Shown here piece after piece: positions 16,424 to 26,118 of a stretch of DNA of 64,000 bases. Within the stretch, counting starts at the first letter, position 1. Each line of letters starts with the position of its first letter. Under the pieces are notes generated by a model. The model was given only the letters and a program-made list of their open reading frames with translations. It searched no databases and had not been told where the DNA came from. Position numbers and translations under genes: made by a program. The stretch is from Bradyrhizobium sp. WSM1743 (GTDB taxonomy: Bacteria; Pseudomonadota; Alphaproteobacteria; Rhizobiales; Xanthobacteraceae), in assembly GCF_000473065.1 (NCBI RefSeq), contig NZ_AXAZ01000001.1, forward strand, positions 62,001-126,000, in the 5' to 3' direction.

Positions 16424-17634
16424 TCATGGCTGCGCGCGAGGCGGCATCGGAGCTTCGTCCGCTGGCCGGCATTCGGGTGATCGAGTTCAGCCAGATGGTG
16501 ATGGGGCCGAGCTGCGGCCTGATCCTCGCCGATCTCGGCGCCGACGTGATCAAGATCGAGCCGCCCAAGGGCGACCGCACCCGCACCTTCAAGGGGCCCG
16601 CCGCCGGGTTCTTTGCGACCTACAGCCGTAACAAGCGCAGCATCGCGCTGGATACGTCGACCGCGGCAGGCCAGGACGTGGCACGCCGGCTGATCGAGAA
16701 CAGCGACGTCCTGATCGAGAATTTTCGGCCGGGCCTGTTGAAGCGGATCGGCCTCGACTACGAGAGCGTCGCGGCCTTCGCTCCTCGCCTGATTTATTGC
16801 TCGCTCAAGGGCTATTTGCCTGGGCCTTACGAGAACCGCCTCGCGCTCGACGAAGTCGTACAGATGATGGGTGGCCTCGCCTACATGACCGGCTTGCCCG
16901 ACCGGCCCATGCGCGCCGGCGCCTCGGTCAACGATGTCATGGGCGGAATGTTCGGCGTGATCGCGATCCAGGCCGCCCTGGCCGAGCGGCAGCGCACCGG
17001 CCGCGGCCGCTACATCCAGAGCGCGCTGTACGAGAACAACGTGTTCCTGATGGCGCAGGCCATGATGTGCGAGGTGGTCAGCGGCCAGCCCTCGATCCCG
17101 TATTCGATCAAGGACAGCCCGTGGCCGGTCTACGATCTCTTCGACACCAGGGACGGCTCAAAACTGTTCGTCACCATCGTCGGTGAAGAGCAATGGGAGG
17201 CGTTCTGCCGCGCCTTCGATCGCGAAGCCTGGCTCTCTGATCCGCGCTTTGCGACGAGCAACGACCGCGTCGATCATCGCAGCTGGCTGATCCCCGAAAT
17301 CGCGAAGATCTTCAAGCAATGGGACAAGGCCGATCTGGCAGCGCGGCTTGAGCAGCTCGATCTGCCTTATGCGCCGGTGAACAAGCCCGGCGATCTCTTC
17401 GACGATCCGCATCTCAACCGCTCGGGTGGCCTGACCGATATCAGGCTTCCTGACGGCCGCGCGGCCAAGACGCCGCTCTTGCCGATTTCCATGGACGGAA
17501 GGCGCCTGCCCAACCGCTACGATCCACCTGAGATCGGTGAGCACAGCGGTGAGATCCTGAGCGAGATCGGCATGTCGCCGAATGAGATCGAAGCGCTGCG
17601 ACAAGCAGGGACGATCAAGGTCGCGCCGTCCTGA
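16420..17634 (+). CDS. Class III CoA-transferase (CaiB/BaiF family)
   Basis: The 404-residue protein moves CoA between carboxylic acids. It has the N-terminal Rossmann-like segment LAGIRVIEFSQMVMGPSCGLILADLGAD split by short loops, the conserved RNKRSIALD and the region ALDEVVQMMGGLAYMTG, whose aspartate (about residue 145) is the expected acyl carrier. It overlaps the lyase gene, so activation and cleavage of one acid are likely. Human SUGCT of the same class transfers CoA from succinyl-CoA to glutarate or 3-hydroxy-3-methylglutarate, which suggests the substrate here; this is inference. Confidence 0.9.
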   Translation: MIMAAREAASELRPLAGIRVIEFSQMVMGPSCGLILADLGADVIKIEPPKGDRTRTFKGPAAGFFATYSRNKRSIALDTSTAAGQDVARRLIENSDVLIENFRPGLLKRIGLDYESVAAFAPRLIYCSLKGYLPGPYENRLALDEVVQMMGGLAYMTGLPDRPMRAGASVNDVMGGMFGVIAIQAALAERQRTGRGRYIQSALYENNVFLMAQAMMCEVVSGQPSIPYSIKDSPWPVYDLFDTRDGSKLFVTIVGEEQWEAFCRAFDREAWLSDPRFATSNDRVDHRSWLIPEIAKIFKQWDKADLAARLEQLDLPYAPVNKPGDLFDDPHLNRSGGLTDIRLPDGRAAKTPLLPISMDGRRLPNRYDPPEIGEHSGEILSEIGMSPNEIEALRQAGTIKVAPS

Positions 17635-17675
17635 CCGGTCGGCGCAATCGAACAAAACCAGGGGAGGAGGAGCAC

Positions 17676-18722
17676 ATGAAGATGACCAGGCGCCAGGCGC
17701 TGATCGCGGGCTCCGCATGGGCCGGTGCATCGCTGCTGCCGGGACGATTGCACGCACAGGCCAAGCAGGTTTCGCTCGCGTTCGGGCCGGTCTCACCGGT
17801 CTACGCCATCGGCATGATCGCGGAGCTGAAGGGGTACTTCAGAGACGAAGGGCTCGATTCCAAGCTCGTCACCGGCAATGCCGGCACATTCGGCCGCCAG
17901 ACATTGGCGGCGGGGCAGGCGCTGTTCGCGCATGGCGACGCCAGCCATCCGCTCCAGCTCGGTGCGCGCGGCAAGCCCTGCAAGATCCTGCTCGCGACCG
18001 AGATGGTGTGCTCCTATGCCAACATCATGGTCCGGCAGGACCTCTACGACAGCGGCATCAATTCGGTCGAGAAGCTCGCAGACTACAAGCGCGCGGACGG
18101 CGCCAAGCCGATCGTCGCCGCGACCGCCATCGGGTCGGGCACCTGGGTGTTCGGCACCTATGTGTTCGAAGCGCGTGGCCTCGGCAACAAGGTGAACTGG
18201 GTCGCGGGCGGCGGGACCAACACCATGTTCCCTTCGCTCCAGACCAAGCAGTTCGATGCCATCATGGCGCCGCCGAGCTGGATCGTCGAGGTCGAGAAGA
18301 AGGGTTTTGGCCGGACGATCTACGATACGTCGAAGCCCGGCGTGTTCGACAAGGATTTCGGCGGGACGCTGCCCGTGCTCGTGATCTACACGCTCCAGGA
18401 CACGGTCGAGCAGGACAAGGCGATGGTGCAGGCCTATGTCAACGCGATCTACCGTGCGATGGCTTTCGTGAAGGCGACGCCGCTTGCGGAGGTGCAGGCG
18501 CTGGTCACGCCGAAATATTTCTCAGGCATCGATCCCGATGCGGTCAGCGCCGAGCTCGGCTTCGACAAGTCGACCTGGGCCTATGACGGGATCATCGACA
18601 AGCCCGCGTTCGAACGCGGCGCCAAGCCCTGGTATCGCAAGGGGACCGACATTCCCGAGACCAGGTACGAGGATGTCGTCGACATGAGCTTCCTCCAGAC
18701 GGCCAGGGCGAAATACAAATGA
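17676..18722 (+). CDS. ABC transporter substrate-binding protein (NMT1/THI5-like)
   Basis: The 348-residue periplasmic protein begins MKMTRRQALIAGSAWAGASLL, a twin-arginine-type signal, with likely cleavage after LHAQA. The body matches the SsuA/THI5-like class (VSLAFGPVSPVYAIGMIAE, then KGYFRDEGLDSKLVTG), which binds small anions such as sulfonates, pyrimidines or carboxylates. The stop overlaps the downstream ATPase start. The operon position after a lyase and a CoA-transferase suggests an organic acid as ligand. Confidence 0.88.
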   Translation: MKMTRRQALIAGSAWAGASLLPGRLHAQAKQVSLAFGPVSPVYAIGMIAELKGYFRDEGLDSKLVTGNAGTFGRQTLAAGQALFAHGDASHPLQLGARGKPCKILLATEMVCSYANIMVRQDLYDSGINSVEKLADYKRADGAKPIVAATAIGSGTWVFGTYVFEARGLGNKVNWVAGGGTNTMFPSLQTKQFDAIMAPPSWIVEVEKKGFGRTIYDTSKPGVFDKDFGGTLPVLVIYTLQDTVEQDKAMVQAYVNAIYRAMAFVKATPLAEVQALVTPKYFSGIDPDAVSAELGFDKSTWAYDGIIDKPAFERGAKPWYRKGTDIPETRYEDVVDMSFLQTARAKYK

Positions 18723-19567
18723 TCGCCGCGCCAGGCCAGGGCCTCGCGCTCGCGCGCGATAAGGATCGAACAGCGGCGGCGCGCACGCGCATCGCCGTGC
18801 AGGGTCTTGCCAAGCGCTTCAACGCGTCCGGCCGCGAGTTCGTGGCAGTGGATGACGTTTCCTTCGAGGTCAAGCAGGGCGAGTTCGTCGCGCTGCTCGG
18901 TCCATCCGGCTGCGGCAAGAGCACCATCCTCAACATGGTCGCGGGGCTGTTGCCGCGTTCGGGCGGACGCATCCTGATCGACGAGAACACGGTCGAGACC
19001 GGCAAGGTCAACCCCAGGGTCGGTTATGTCTTCCAGCGCGATACGCTGTTCCCCTGGCGAACCGTGGAGCAGAACATCGGCTATGGGCTCGAGATCGCGG
19101 GACTGCCGAAGACCGAGCGGGCGGGGCGGGTTGCTTCGGCCGTCGAGAAGGCTGGCCTCTCGGGCTTTGCGCAGAGCTTTCCGCGCATGCTGTCCGGCGG
19201 CATGCGTCAGCGTGTCGCCCTGATGCGCACGCTGATCCTAGAGCCCGAGATCCTGCTGATGGACGAGCCGTTCGGTGCGCTCGACACCCACACCAAGCTC
19301 GAGATGCACAAGACGCTGCTGGAGATCTGGGAACGCGAGCGGCAGACCGTGCTGTTCGTGACGCACGATCTCGGCGAAGCCTTGACGCTGGCGAGCCGCA
19401 TCATCCTGCTCTCGGCGCGGCCCGGGCGTCTCAAGGAAGATTTCGACGTCGCCATCCCGCGTCCGCGCGATCCCGTGGCCGTGCGCGAGACCGCCGAGTT
19501 CGGCCGGCTCTATTCCCACATCTGGCATTCCCTCGGCGAAGAATTCCGCCGCACCAAGGCCGAGTGA
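18719..19567 (+). CDS. ABC transporter ATP-binding protein (SsuB/TauB-like)
   Basis: This is a 282-residue cytoplasmic ATPase. The Walker A motif GPSGCGKST is at about residues 61-69, the Q-loop in VGYVFQRDTLFPW, the signature LSGGMRQRV near 160, Walker B ILLMDEPFGALD, and the H-loop in LFVTHDLGEAL. It overlaps the binding-protein gene by four bases and the permease gene by four, so the three proteins are made together as one importer. Confidence 0.94.
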   Translation: MIAAPGQGLALARDKDRTAAARTRIAVQGLAKRFNASGREFVAVDDVSFEVKQGEFVALLGPSGCGKSTILNMVAGLLPRSGGRILIDENTVETGKVNPRVGYVFQRDTLFPWRTVEQNIGYGLEIAGLPKTERAGRVASAVEKAGLSGFAQSFPRMLSGGMRQRVALMRTLILEPEILLMDEPFGALDTHTKLEMHKTLLEIWERERQTVLFVTHDLGEALTLASRIILLSARPGRLKEDFDVAIPRPRDPVAVRETAEFGRLYSHIWHSLGEEFRRTKAE

Positions 19568-20421
19568 TCATGACCAAGAGCCGCACCGTCATTCTGTTCT
19601 GGCAACTGGCCATTCTCGCAGCCGTTCTCGTCGTCTGGCAGTGGGGCTTCGAGTGGAGCAGGGCGCTGCTGCCGAAGGCCTACGTGCCGAAGATCCTCGA
19701 TCCCTATTTCGTCGCCAAGCCATCGCTGATCTGGCAGAGCTTCCTGCGGCTTGGTTGCTTCTCCGACGCGGCCGGCTTTACCGCCTGCATCACGGGCAGC
19801 GACAACAATCTGTGGCTTGCGACGCTCGTCACCCTGAAGAACACCTGGTGGGGCTTTCTGTTCGGCTCAGCGAGCGGCATCGCGACCGGCCTGGTCCTCG
19901 GCCGCTCGGACTTCCTTGCCCGCGTGTTCGGACCCTATATCGTGGCGCTCAACTCGATACCGCGCATCGCACTGGTGCCGCTCGTCATCCTGATCTTCGG
20001 CCTCGGCGATCTCTCCAAGATCGCGACGGCGTGGCTCGTCGTGTTCTTCGTGGTGTTCTTCAACACCTTCGAGGGAACGCGTGCGGTCGACCGCGATCAG
20101 GTCGCCGCCGCCCGCCTGCTCGGCGCCAGCGAATTCACGGTGCTGCGCACGGTCGTGATCCCGTCCGCGCTCGCCTGGGTGTTTGCCTCGCTGCTGCCAG
20201 CCGTGTCCTTTGCACTGATCGGCGTCATCGTCGGCGAGTTCATCGGTGCCGAACGTGGGCTCGGCAAGCTCATCATCGAAGCGGAGGCGCGCGCCAATGC
20301 CAGCGAGATGATGGTCGCCATCTTCGTCATGATGTTCGTCGGCATCCTGCTGGCGATCGCGGTGCGCTCGCTGCAGTCCTACCTCTTGCGATGGCAGCCG
20401 CAATTCGAGCCGTCGGCGTAG
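19564..20421 (+). CDS. ABC transporter permease (SsuC-like)
   Basis: The 285-residue inner-membrane protein has about six hydrophobic helices and the EAA loop in RLLGASEFTVLRTVVIPSA, which contacts the ATPase. A GTG at 19,564 overlaps the ATPase stop; the ATG at 19,570 is an equally plausible start. A Cys-containing extracellular insertion (LGCFSDAAGFTACITGSDNN, about residues 62-81) is longer than usual between the first two helices. It completes the importer started at 17,676. Confidence 0.92.
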   Translation: MIMTKSRTVILFWQLAILAAVLVVWQWGFEWSRALLPKAYVPKILDPYFVAKPSLIWQSFLRLGCFSDAAGFTACITGSDNNLWLATLVTLKNTWWGFLFGSASGIATGLVLGRSDFLARVFGPYIVALNSIPRIALVPLVILIFGLGDLSKIATAWLVVFFVVFFNTFEGTRAVDRDQVAAARLLGASEFTVLRTVVIPSALAWVFASLLPAVSFALIGVIVGEFIGAERGLGKLIIEAEARANASEMMVAIFVMMFVGILLAIAVRSLQSYLLRWQPQFEPSA

Positions 20422-20469
20422 AGCATGATCCGGAAAAGTGTGCAGCGCTTTTCCGAAAGGATCATGCTC
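20421..20469. repeat. Palindromic intergenic repeat (AGCATGATC family)
   Basis: GAGCATGATCCGGAAAAG and CTTTTCCGAAAGGATCATGCTC face each other over a short loop immediately after the permease stop. It is the most compact copy of the family at 913-980 and lies between two convergent genes, where it could end transcription from both sides. Confidence 0.82.
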
Positions 20470-20487
20470 GAACAGTAGAGTCTGGCG

Positions 20488-21735
20488 TCACCGGCTGAAC
20501 CGTGCCACCAGCTCCACATGCGGCGTGTGGCGGAACTGATCGACCGGCACCACCGCCTCCAGCCGATAGCCGCCGTCGATCAGCAGCCGCGCGTCGCGGG
20601 CAAAGGTTGCGGCGTTGCAGGACACCGCGACCACGACGGGCACCTTGCTCGCGGCGAGCTTCAGTGCCTGTGCCTGGGCGCCCTGGCGCGGCGGGTCGAA
20701 CACCACGGCATCGAAGTCGCGCAGCTCCTGCGGCACCAGGGGGCGGCGGAACAGATCGCGCGGCGCGGCTTTGATCGGCTTCAGGCCCGGCGTGCGCGCG
20801 GCCTTCGCGAGGGCCGCGATGGCGCCGGCGTCACTGTCATAGGCGGTGAGGCGGGCCTTCTCGGCGAGCCGCAGCGCGAATGGTCCGACGCCGCAGAAGA
20901 GGTCGAGAACCTCCTTGGCCTTGCCGATGCGCTCAGTGACGAGCGCCGCAAGCGTCTCCTCGCCTGCCACCGTCGCCTGCAGGAACGAGCCTGGCGGCAG
21001 CGTCACCTCCGCGCGGCCCATCTTCACCGTCGGTGGCAGCCGTTGCAGCACAAGCTCGCCGTGCCGCGTCAGCCGTGCCAGGCGATGCTGCTCGGCGACG
21101 CGCGACAGCGCCGTGACCAGCGGCGTCGGCAGCGCGCCGGAGCCGCGCACGTCGACGTCGAGACCGTTGGCGGTCGCGGTGACCTGGATATCCAGCGGCT
21201 TCGTCACCGGCATCTTGGTGGTTAGCGGCTCGGCCAGCGCCCAGGCGGCATCAAGTGCGCCGTCGAGTGCGGGGTCGAGGATGGGGCAGCGATGAATCGG
21301 AATGACGTCATGCGAGCTCGTCGCGGAGAAGCCGACCTTGAGGATGTCGTGCGTGCCGAACCGGCCGTGCAGCGTGATGCGCCGGCGCCCGGCCCCGTGG
21401 GCATCGACCAGCGGCGCCACCTCGCAATTGATGCCGGCCTGCGCCAGCGTTTCCACCACGATATTGCGTTTCCAGGCGCGATACGGCTCAGCCGCCCAAT
21501 GCTGGATGGCGCAGCCGCCACAGACGCCGAAATGCGGACAAAACGGCTCGACGCGTTCGGGACTTGCGACCTCCACTGCGAGCATCTTGCGGCGGTCGGG
21601 ATGGTGGCCCACGACGTGATCGACCTCGACGGTCTCGCCTCGAAGCGTGTAGGGCACATAGATTGCTTCGCCGGCGTCGAGGCAAACGCCGTCACCGCGA
21701 TGGCCGACATGATCGATGGTCAGCCGCTCAACCAC
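20488..21735 (-). CDS. Class I SAM-dependent RNA uridine-5 methyltransferase (RumA/TrmA family)
   Basis: The protein of about 415 residues has an N-terminal TRAM-like domain ([20 protein letters not shown]), the iron-sulfur cysteines in [15 protein letters not shown] (C-x5-C-x2-C), the SAM motif [16 protein letters not shown] and the catalytic cysteine in [14 protein letters not shown]. It should make 5-methyluridine in rRNA or tRNA; the exact position is not readable. I take the GTG at 21,735 as start because it leads directly into the family N-terminus and overlaps the tlyA end by eight bases. Confidence 0.88.
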   Translation of the reverse strand: MVERLTIDHVGHRGDGVCLDAGEAIYVPYTLRGETVEVDHVVGHHPDRRKMLAVEVASPERVEPFCPHFGVCGGCAIQHWAAEPYRAWKRNIVVETLAQAGINCEVAPLVDAHGAGRRRITLHGRFGTHDILKVGFSATSSHDVIPIHRCPILDPALDGALDAAWALAEPLTTKMPVTKPLDIQVTATANGLDVDVRGSGALPTPLVTALSRVAEQHRLARLTRHGELVLQRLPPTVKMGRAEVTLPPGSFLQATVAGEETLAALVTERIGKAKEVLDLFCGVGPFALRLAEKARLTAYDSDAGAIAALAKAARTPGLKPIKAAPRDLFRRPLVPQELRDFDAVVFDPPRQGAQAQALKLAASKVPVVVAVSCNAATFARDARLLIDGGYRLEAVVPVDQFRHTPHVELVARFSR

Positions 21736-22462
21736 GGCGCGCGCCCAGGAAGAATTCGATATTGCCGTCGCCGCCCGGGATCGGCGAGGGGAACACCTCG
21801 ATGTCGGTGCAGCCGAGCGAAGCGGCAAAAGCCGCGATGTCGTCGCAGATCTCCTGGTGCACGGCGGCGTTGCGGATGATGCCCTTCTTGTTGTGCTTCC
21901 GGTCCGCCTCGAACTGCGGCTTGATCAGCGCCAGCAGGCTCATCGGCGCGGCCGCCAGCGACAGCGCCACCGGCAGCACCGCCTTCAGCGAGATGAAGCT
22001 GACGTCGATGACGACGACGTCGGGCCGCGCCGGCAGGCGCTTGCCCTCATAACTGCGGATGTCGGTCTCCTCCATCGACACGATCTTCGGATGATCGCGC
22101 AGCGAGGGATGCAGCTGGCTGCTGCCGACGTCGATTGCGAACACCAGGCTGGCACCGTTCGCCAGCAGCACCTCGGTGAAGCCGCCGGTGGAGGCCCCAA
22201 CGTCGAGGCAGACATGGTCCTCGATATCAATCGGGTAGCGCTCCAGCGCCCCGGCGAGCTTGACGCCGCCGCGGGAGACGTAGGGGTGCGCGGGCTCGGC
22301 CTGGATCACCGCGTCCTCAGCGATCGTCTCCGACGGTTTCGAGACCTGCTTGTCGTCGGCCGTGACGAGCCCGGCTTCGATGGCCGCGCGTGCCCGCGCC
22401 CGGCTCTCGAACAGGCCGCGCTCGACCAAGAGAACATCCGCGCGCTTGCGGGCAGGGGACAT
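21728..22462 (-). CDS. tlyA: TlyA-family rRNA 2'-O-methyltransferase
   Basis: The 244-residue protein joins an S4 RNA-binding domain (about residues 1-65, [20 protein letters not shown]) with an FtsJ-like methyltransferase domain (about 70-240) having the SAM motif [15 protein letters not shown] and the segment [11 protein letters not shown]. TlyA enzymes methylate cytidine ribose in 16S and 23S rRNA; loss gives capreomycin resistance in mycobacteria. It is followed by an overlapping second RNA methyltransferase gene, a pairing that makes sense as a small RNA-modification operon. Confidence 0.92.
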   Translation of the reverse strand: MSPARKRADVLLVERGLFESRARARAAIEAGLVTADDKQVSKPSETIAEDAVIQAEPAHPYVSRGGVKLAGALERYPIDIEDHVCLDVGASTGGFTEVLLANGASLVFAIDVGSSQLHPSLRDHPKIVSMEETDIRSYEGKRLPARPDVVVIDVSFISLKAVLPVALSLAAAPMSLLALIKPQFEADRKHNKKGIIRNAAVHQEICDDIAAFAASLGCTDIEVFPSPIPGGDGNIEFFLGARRG

Positions 22463-22489
22463 CGGATCTCCGAAGGACGACTGAAAGGC

Positions 22490-23044
22490 TTATGTGGCGA
22501 TCAATCGCGCAGCCGCCATCCGGACGCAAGTCTCGAACGCGGCGAGATCGTGCCAGACGTCGATCGGCATCGCGGCCGGCGTCACCAGCGGGCAGCCATG
22601 CAGCTCCAGCGCATGGATCATCATGAGGTTGTCGACGAGACCGAAATCCTCGACGGTCAGCCCCTGGGCGTCGACCAGCCGCCCGTCCTCCGACGTGACG
22701 TCCATGAAGCGCGTGACGCGGTCCGCATAGACGGCGCCGTCGTTGGAATAGGCGAGGCAGAACTTGCCGCGGCCGGCCATATAGCCGAGCTCGTAGACGG
22801 TGCCGGGGTCGGCGCCGGCCCCGCGGAACGGAGTGAGATTGGCGATGACGGCGTCGGCCGCGTCCATGATCGCTTCGTTGCCGCAAAAGATCTGCCGCGA
22901 TGCATCGAGCGCGGTGAGATCGATCGCGTTATCGAGGGGGTAGAGCCCGGTAAGCCCGTGTGCTGCGCAGATCGCGACCTTCTGCCGGCCGATCTCGACC
23001 GCATCCGGCAGGAACACGTCGGGGCCTGCCAGATAGATTTTCAT
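22490..23044 (-). CDS. Nucleoside 2-deoxyribosyltransferase family protein
   Basis: The 184-residue protein starts MKIYLAGPDVFLPDA, the family's nucleotide-binding loop, and has the conserved ANLTPFRGAGADPGTVYELGYM block with the catalytic glutamate region. Members cut or transfer the deoxyribose of nucleosides; some act on nucleotide-like compounds instead. It lies 27 bp upstream of tlyA on the same strand and may share its transcript. Confidence 0.88.
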   Translation of the reverse strand: MKIYLAGPDVFLPDAVEIGRQKVAICAAHGLTGLYPLDNAIDLTALDASRQIFCGNEAIMDAADAVIANLTPFRGAGADPGTVYELGYMAGRGKFCLAYSNDGAVYADRVTRFMDVTSEDGRLVDAQGLTVEDFGLVDNLMMIHALELHGCPLVTPAAMPIDVWHDLAAFETCVRMAAARLIAT

Positions 23045-23100
23045 GGAGTGACCGCTTGGGAGAAATCAGGCGAGCTGCGATCCGCGGCGAAGACTGCGCT

Positions 23101-23219
23101 CCCTCCCCCGCTTGCGGGGGAGGGCTGGGAGAGGGTTGCTTCTGCAAGCGAGCACCTCCAAGAGGCGAAAGCCTTCACTCGACGCTGCGCGTCGACCTCT
23201 TCCGCAAGCGGGAGAGGTG
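23101..23219. repeat. Compound intergenic inverted repeat after dxs
   Basis: CCCTCCCCCG and CGGGGGAGGG form a perfect hairpin at 23,101-23,124. A second inverted pair, CTCGACGCTGCGCGTCGA, follows near 23,178-23,195, and the stretch ends with CGGGAGAGGTG. It occupies the gap between dxs and the deoxyribosyltransferase gene, both minus strand. It resembles the short GC-rich repeats common between genes in this genus. Confidence 0.6.
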
Positions 23220-23225
23220 AAACCA

Positions 23226-25166
23226 TCAAGCCAGCTTGACCGTTTCGGTCTTCACATCCTTGCCGAGCGCCTCGAAAACCTTGGCGACGATGCCCTTGGC
23301 GTCGAGACCAGCGCGGGCGTACATCGCCGCCGGGGTGTCGTGGTCCTGGAACACGTCGGGCAGCACCATCGAGCGGAACTTGAGCATGCCGGTGTCGAGC
23401 ACGCCCTGGTCAGTCAGGAACTGCGCGACATGCGAGCCGAAACCGCCTATCGAGCCTTCCTCGATCGTGATCAGGATCTCATGGTCGCGCGCGAGCTCGA
23501 GCACCAGCTCGGTATCCAGCGGCTTCATGAAGCGCGCATCGGCGATCGTGGTCGACAGGCCGTGGGCGGCGAGCTCGTCAGCGGCCTTCTCGCATTCGGC
23601 GAGGCGCGTGCCGAAGGAGAGCAGGGCGATCTTGCTGCCCTGGCGGATCATGCGGCCCTTGCCGATCTCGAGCGGAATGCCGACTTCTGGCATCTCGACG
23701 CCACGGCCTTCGCCGCGCGGATAGCGCAGCGAGCTCGGACGGTCGTCGATCGCGACCTGGGTCGCCACCATGTGCACGAGCTCGGCCTCATCCGCCGCCG
23801 CCATGATCACCATGTTCGGCAGGCAGCCGAGATAGGCGTTGTCGAACGAGCCGGCATGGGTCGCGCCGTCGGCGCCGACCAGGCCGGCACGGTCGATGGC
23901 GAAACGGACGGGCAGGTTCTGGATCGCGACGTCATGCACGATCTGGTCGTAGCCACGCTGCAGGAAGGTCGAGTAGATCGCGCAGAACGGCTTGTAGCCT
24001 TCGGTCGCAAGACCTGCGGCAAAGGTCACCGCGTGCTGCTCGGCGATGCCGACATCGAAGGTGCGATCGGGGAAGGCCTTGTTGAAGATGTCGACGCCGG
24101 TGCCCGACGGCATCGCCGCGGTGATGGCGACGATCTTGTCGTCCTTCTGCGCTTCCTTGACGAGGCTCTGGCCGAACACGTTCTGATAGGCCGGCGCGTT
24201 CGGCTTGGCCTTGGCCTGGGTGCCGGTCGCGACGTCGAACTTGACGACGGCATGGTACTTGTCGGCGGACGCTTCCGCCGGGCCGTAGCCCTTGCCCTTC
24301 TGCGTCACGACGTGGACCAGGATCGGGCCGGTCTCCATGTCGCGGACGTTCTTCAGCACCGGCAGGAGATGGTCGAGGTTGTGGCCGTCGATCGGGCCGA
24401 CATAATAGAAGCCGAGCTCCTCGAACAGCGTGCCGCCGTCCATCATGAAGCCGCGGGAATATTCTTCGACGCGATTGGCGCGGTTGGCGAGGATCTTGGG
24501 CAGGCGCTTGTTGATCTGCTTGGCCGCATCGCGCAGCGTGCGATAGGTCTTGCCCGAGTAGAGCCGCGACAGATAGGCGCTCATGGCTCCGACCGGCGGC
24601 GCGATCGACATGTCGTTGTCGTTGAGGATGACGATCAGGCGCGAGTTCATCGCACCCGCATTGTTCATGGCCTCATAGGCCATGCCGGCCGACATCGCGC
24701 CGTCACCGATCACGGCGATAACGTTGTTCTTGCCGCCGGAGAGGTCGCGCGCCACCGCCATGCCGAGGCCGGCGGAGATCGAGGTCGAGGAATGCGCCGC
24801 GCCGAACGGATCGTAGTCGCTCTCGCTGCGCTTGGTGAAGCCGGACAGGCCGCCGCCGGTGCGCAGCGTGCGGATGCGGTCGCGCCGGCCGGTGAGGATC
24901 TTGTGCGGATAGGCCTGGTGGCCGACGTCCCAGATCAGCCGGTCGCGCGGCGTGTCGAAGACGTAGTGGATCGCGGTGGTGAGCTCGACCACGCCGAGGC
25001 CGGCGCCGAAGTGACCGCCGGTCACCGAGACGGCATCGATGGTCTCCTGTCGCAGCTCGTCGGCCACCTGGCGAATCTGCTCGACCTTGAGCTTGCGCAG
25101 GTCTTCCGGCGTCCGGATGGTGTCGAGAAGCGGCGTCTTACTGTATGCGTTCACGGCGATTTCCAA
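23226..25166 (-). CDS. dxs: 1-deoxy-D-xylulose-5-phosphate synthase
   Basis: Dxs condenses pyruvate with glyceraldehyde 3-phosphate in the first step of the methylerythritol phosphate pathway to isoprenoids. The 646-residue length is normal. Visible motifs: the thiamine diphosphate segment [18 protein letters not shown] (about residues 160-177), [18 protein letters not shown], the transketolase pyrimidine domain with [17 protein letters not shown] (about residue 375), and the C-terminal domain with [14 protein letters not shown]. The start [17 protein letters not shown] is typical; a GTG four codons later is possible. It follows xseB in the same direction after a 626-bp gap. Confidence 0.97.
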   Translation of the reverse strand: MEIAVNAYSKTPLLDTIRTPEDLRKLKVEQIRQVADELRQETIDAVSVTGGHFGAGLGVVELTTAIHYVFDTPRDRLIWDVGHQAYPHKILTGRRDRIRTLRTGGGLSGFTKRSESDYDPFGAAHSSTSISAGLGMAVARDLSGGKNNVIAVIGDGAMSAGMAYEAMNNAGAMNSRLIVILNDNDMSIAPPVGAMSAYLSRLYSGKTYRTLRDAAKQINKRLPKILANRANRVEEYSRGFMMDGGTLFEELGFYYVGPIDGHNLDHLLPVLKNVRDMETGPILVHVVTQKGKGYGPAEASADKYHAVVKFDVATGTQAKAKPNAPAYQNVFGQSLVKEAQKDDKIVAITAAMPSGTGVDIFNKAFPDRTFDVGIAEQHAVTFAAGLATEGYKPFCAIYSTFLQRGYDQIVHDVAIQNLPVRFAIDRAGLVGADGATHAGSFDNAYLGCLPNMVIMAAADEAELVHMVATQVAIDDRPSSLRYPRGEGRGVEMPEVGIPLEIGKGRMIRQGSKIALLSFGTRLAECEKAADELAAHGLSTTIADARFMKPLDTELVLELARDHEILITIEEGSIGGFGSHVAQFLTDQGVLDTGMLKFRSMVLPDVFQDHDTPAAMYARAGLDAKGIVAKVFEALGKDVKTETVKLA

Positions 25167-25792
25167 TTTGTCAGCGCCGGAAGGTCATTCCGGTGCGCGA
25201 TGGGTTTGCACAATATCGGCGCAGCGCGAGTCCTCAAACCGTCGGAGCCACCTGCACGGGGCAAGGCCCCGTCTTCAAGCTTAGGTAAGCTTAAGTGCGC
25301 TCCGGTTCAGTCTCTGTGATCCCTGTCACTTAGATCGGCTTCGTCCGTCCCAAGCCAATTTCATTAGCAGTTTGAAGCGCTTGTCGTCGGTAATCGGTGC
25401 CCACGCAAGGCTTGCAAAAAGCCACACTCCGCGCAGCTTTACACCAAAGCTTGGGCCAAAGCCAACCCGCCGGACCGATTGGGGGTATGCAGGTGTAACT
25501 CGCGGGCCACATTGGTTAACCGTGGCCCGGGATAAGCGACTCCGGCCCTGCTCGTTCCTTGGCAGTCTTTTTTTGCCTGAATGAGAGCTTTTTCGCCCTC
25601 AATGGCCGATTCTGGAACGGGGACGGCATCGATCCGCCGGCACGGAACCCCGATGCCTCTCGAGAACAGCGCCGTGCGATCCTGAAAAGGATGCGGCGGC
25701 CACGCTTCCCATGAAGACGTTTTGCGCGGCCCTGCGTCTCGCGCGGCCCTGCGTCGTCAGGAGGCTGAGCGGGAAAGTCTCGGCTTCACTCT
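25167..25792. other. Long intergenic gap with a strong hairpin
   Basis: This 626-bp stretch between xseB and dxs has no supportable gene. A perfect 8-bp inverted repeat (CGGGCCAC at 25,503-25,510 and GTGGCCCG at 25,522-25,529) stands near the middle, and a short T-run is at about 25,567. It probably contains the dxs promoter and possibly an untranslated leader or small RNA. Confidence 0.5.
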
Positions 25793-26044
25793 TTACTGGA
25801 CGTCGAGCGGAGCAGTGCCGGTGGCTTGGCCGCTGGCATCGGTGGTGATCTTGTCGACGCGGGCCTCGGCCTGGCGTAGCAATTCCTCGCAGCGCCGCTT
25901 CAGGGCCTCGCCGCGTTCGTAGATCGTCACGGATTCCTCGAGCGGCACCTTGCCGTCCTCGAGCCGCTTCACGATCGTTTCGAGTTCCTCGATCGCGCGC
26001 TCGAAGGTGAGCCTGGAGACGTCGACTTGAGTATTTTCGGCCAT
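25793..26044 (-). CDS. xseB: Exodeoxyribonuclease VII small subunit
   Basis: The 83-residue protein has the XseB core LTFERAIEELETIVKRLEDG and the following ALKRRCEELLRQAEARVDKI, two helices that pair with the large subunit XseA for single-strand DNA cleavage. A longer frame begins at 26,122, but the ATG at 26,044 (MAENTQVDVSRL) matches family N-termini. It lies 74 bp after the deacetylase-like gene on the same strand. xseA is not in the window. Confidence 0.95.
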   Translation of the reverse strand: MAENTQVDVSRLTFERAIEELETIVKRLEDGKVPLEESVTIYERGEALKRRCEELLRQAEARVDKITTDASGQATGTAPLDVQ

Positions 26045-26118
26045 ATCCGTTTCCGATTGCCCGATTCGCTTTCCTGACAGTGAAGGCGGGTTTTGCGGGC
26101 TTAATGTGGCGGGCGCAT

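Noticed and set aside
23112..25319. A 735-codon plus-strand open frame antisense to dxs
   Set aside because: It arises from the codon bias of the high-GC dxs gene; no domain, ribosome-binding site or family resemblance is visible.
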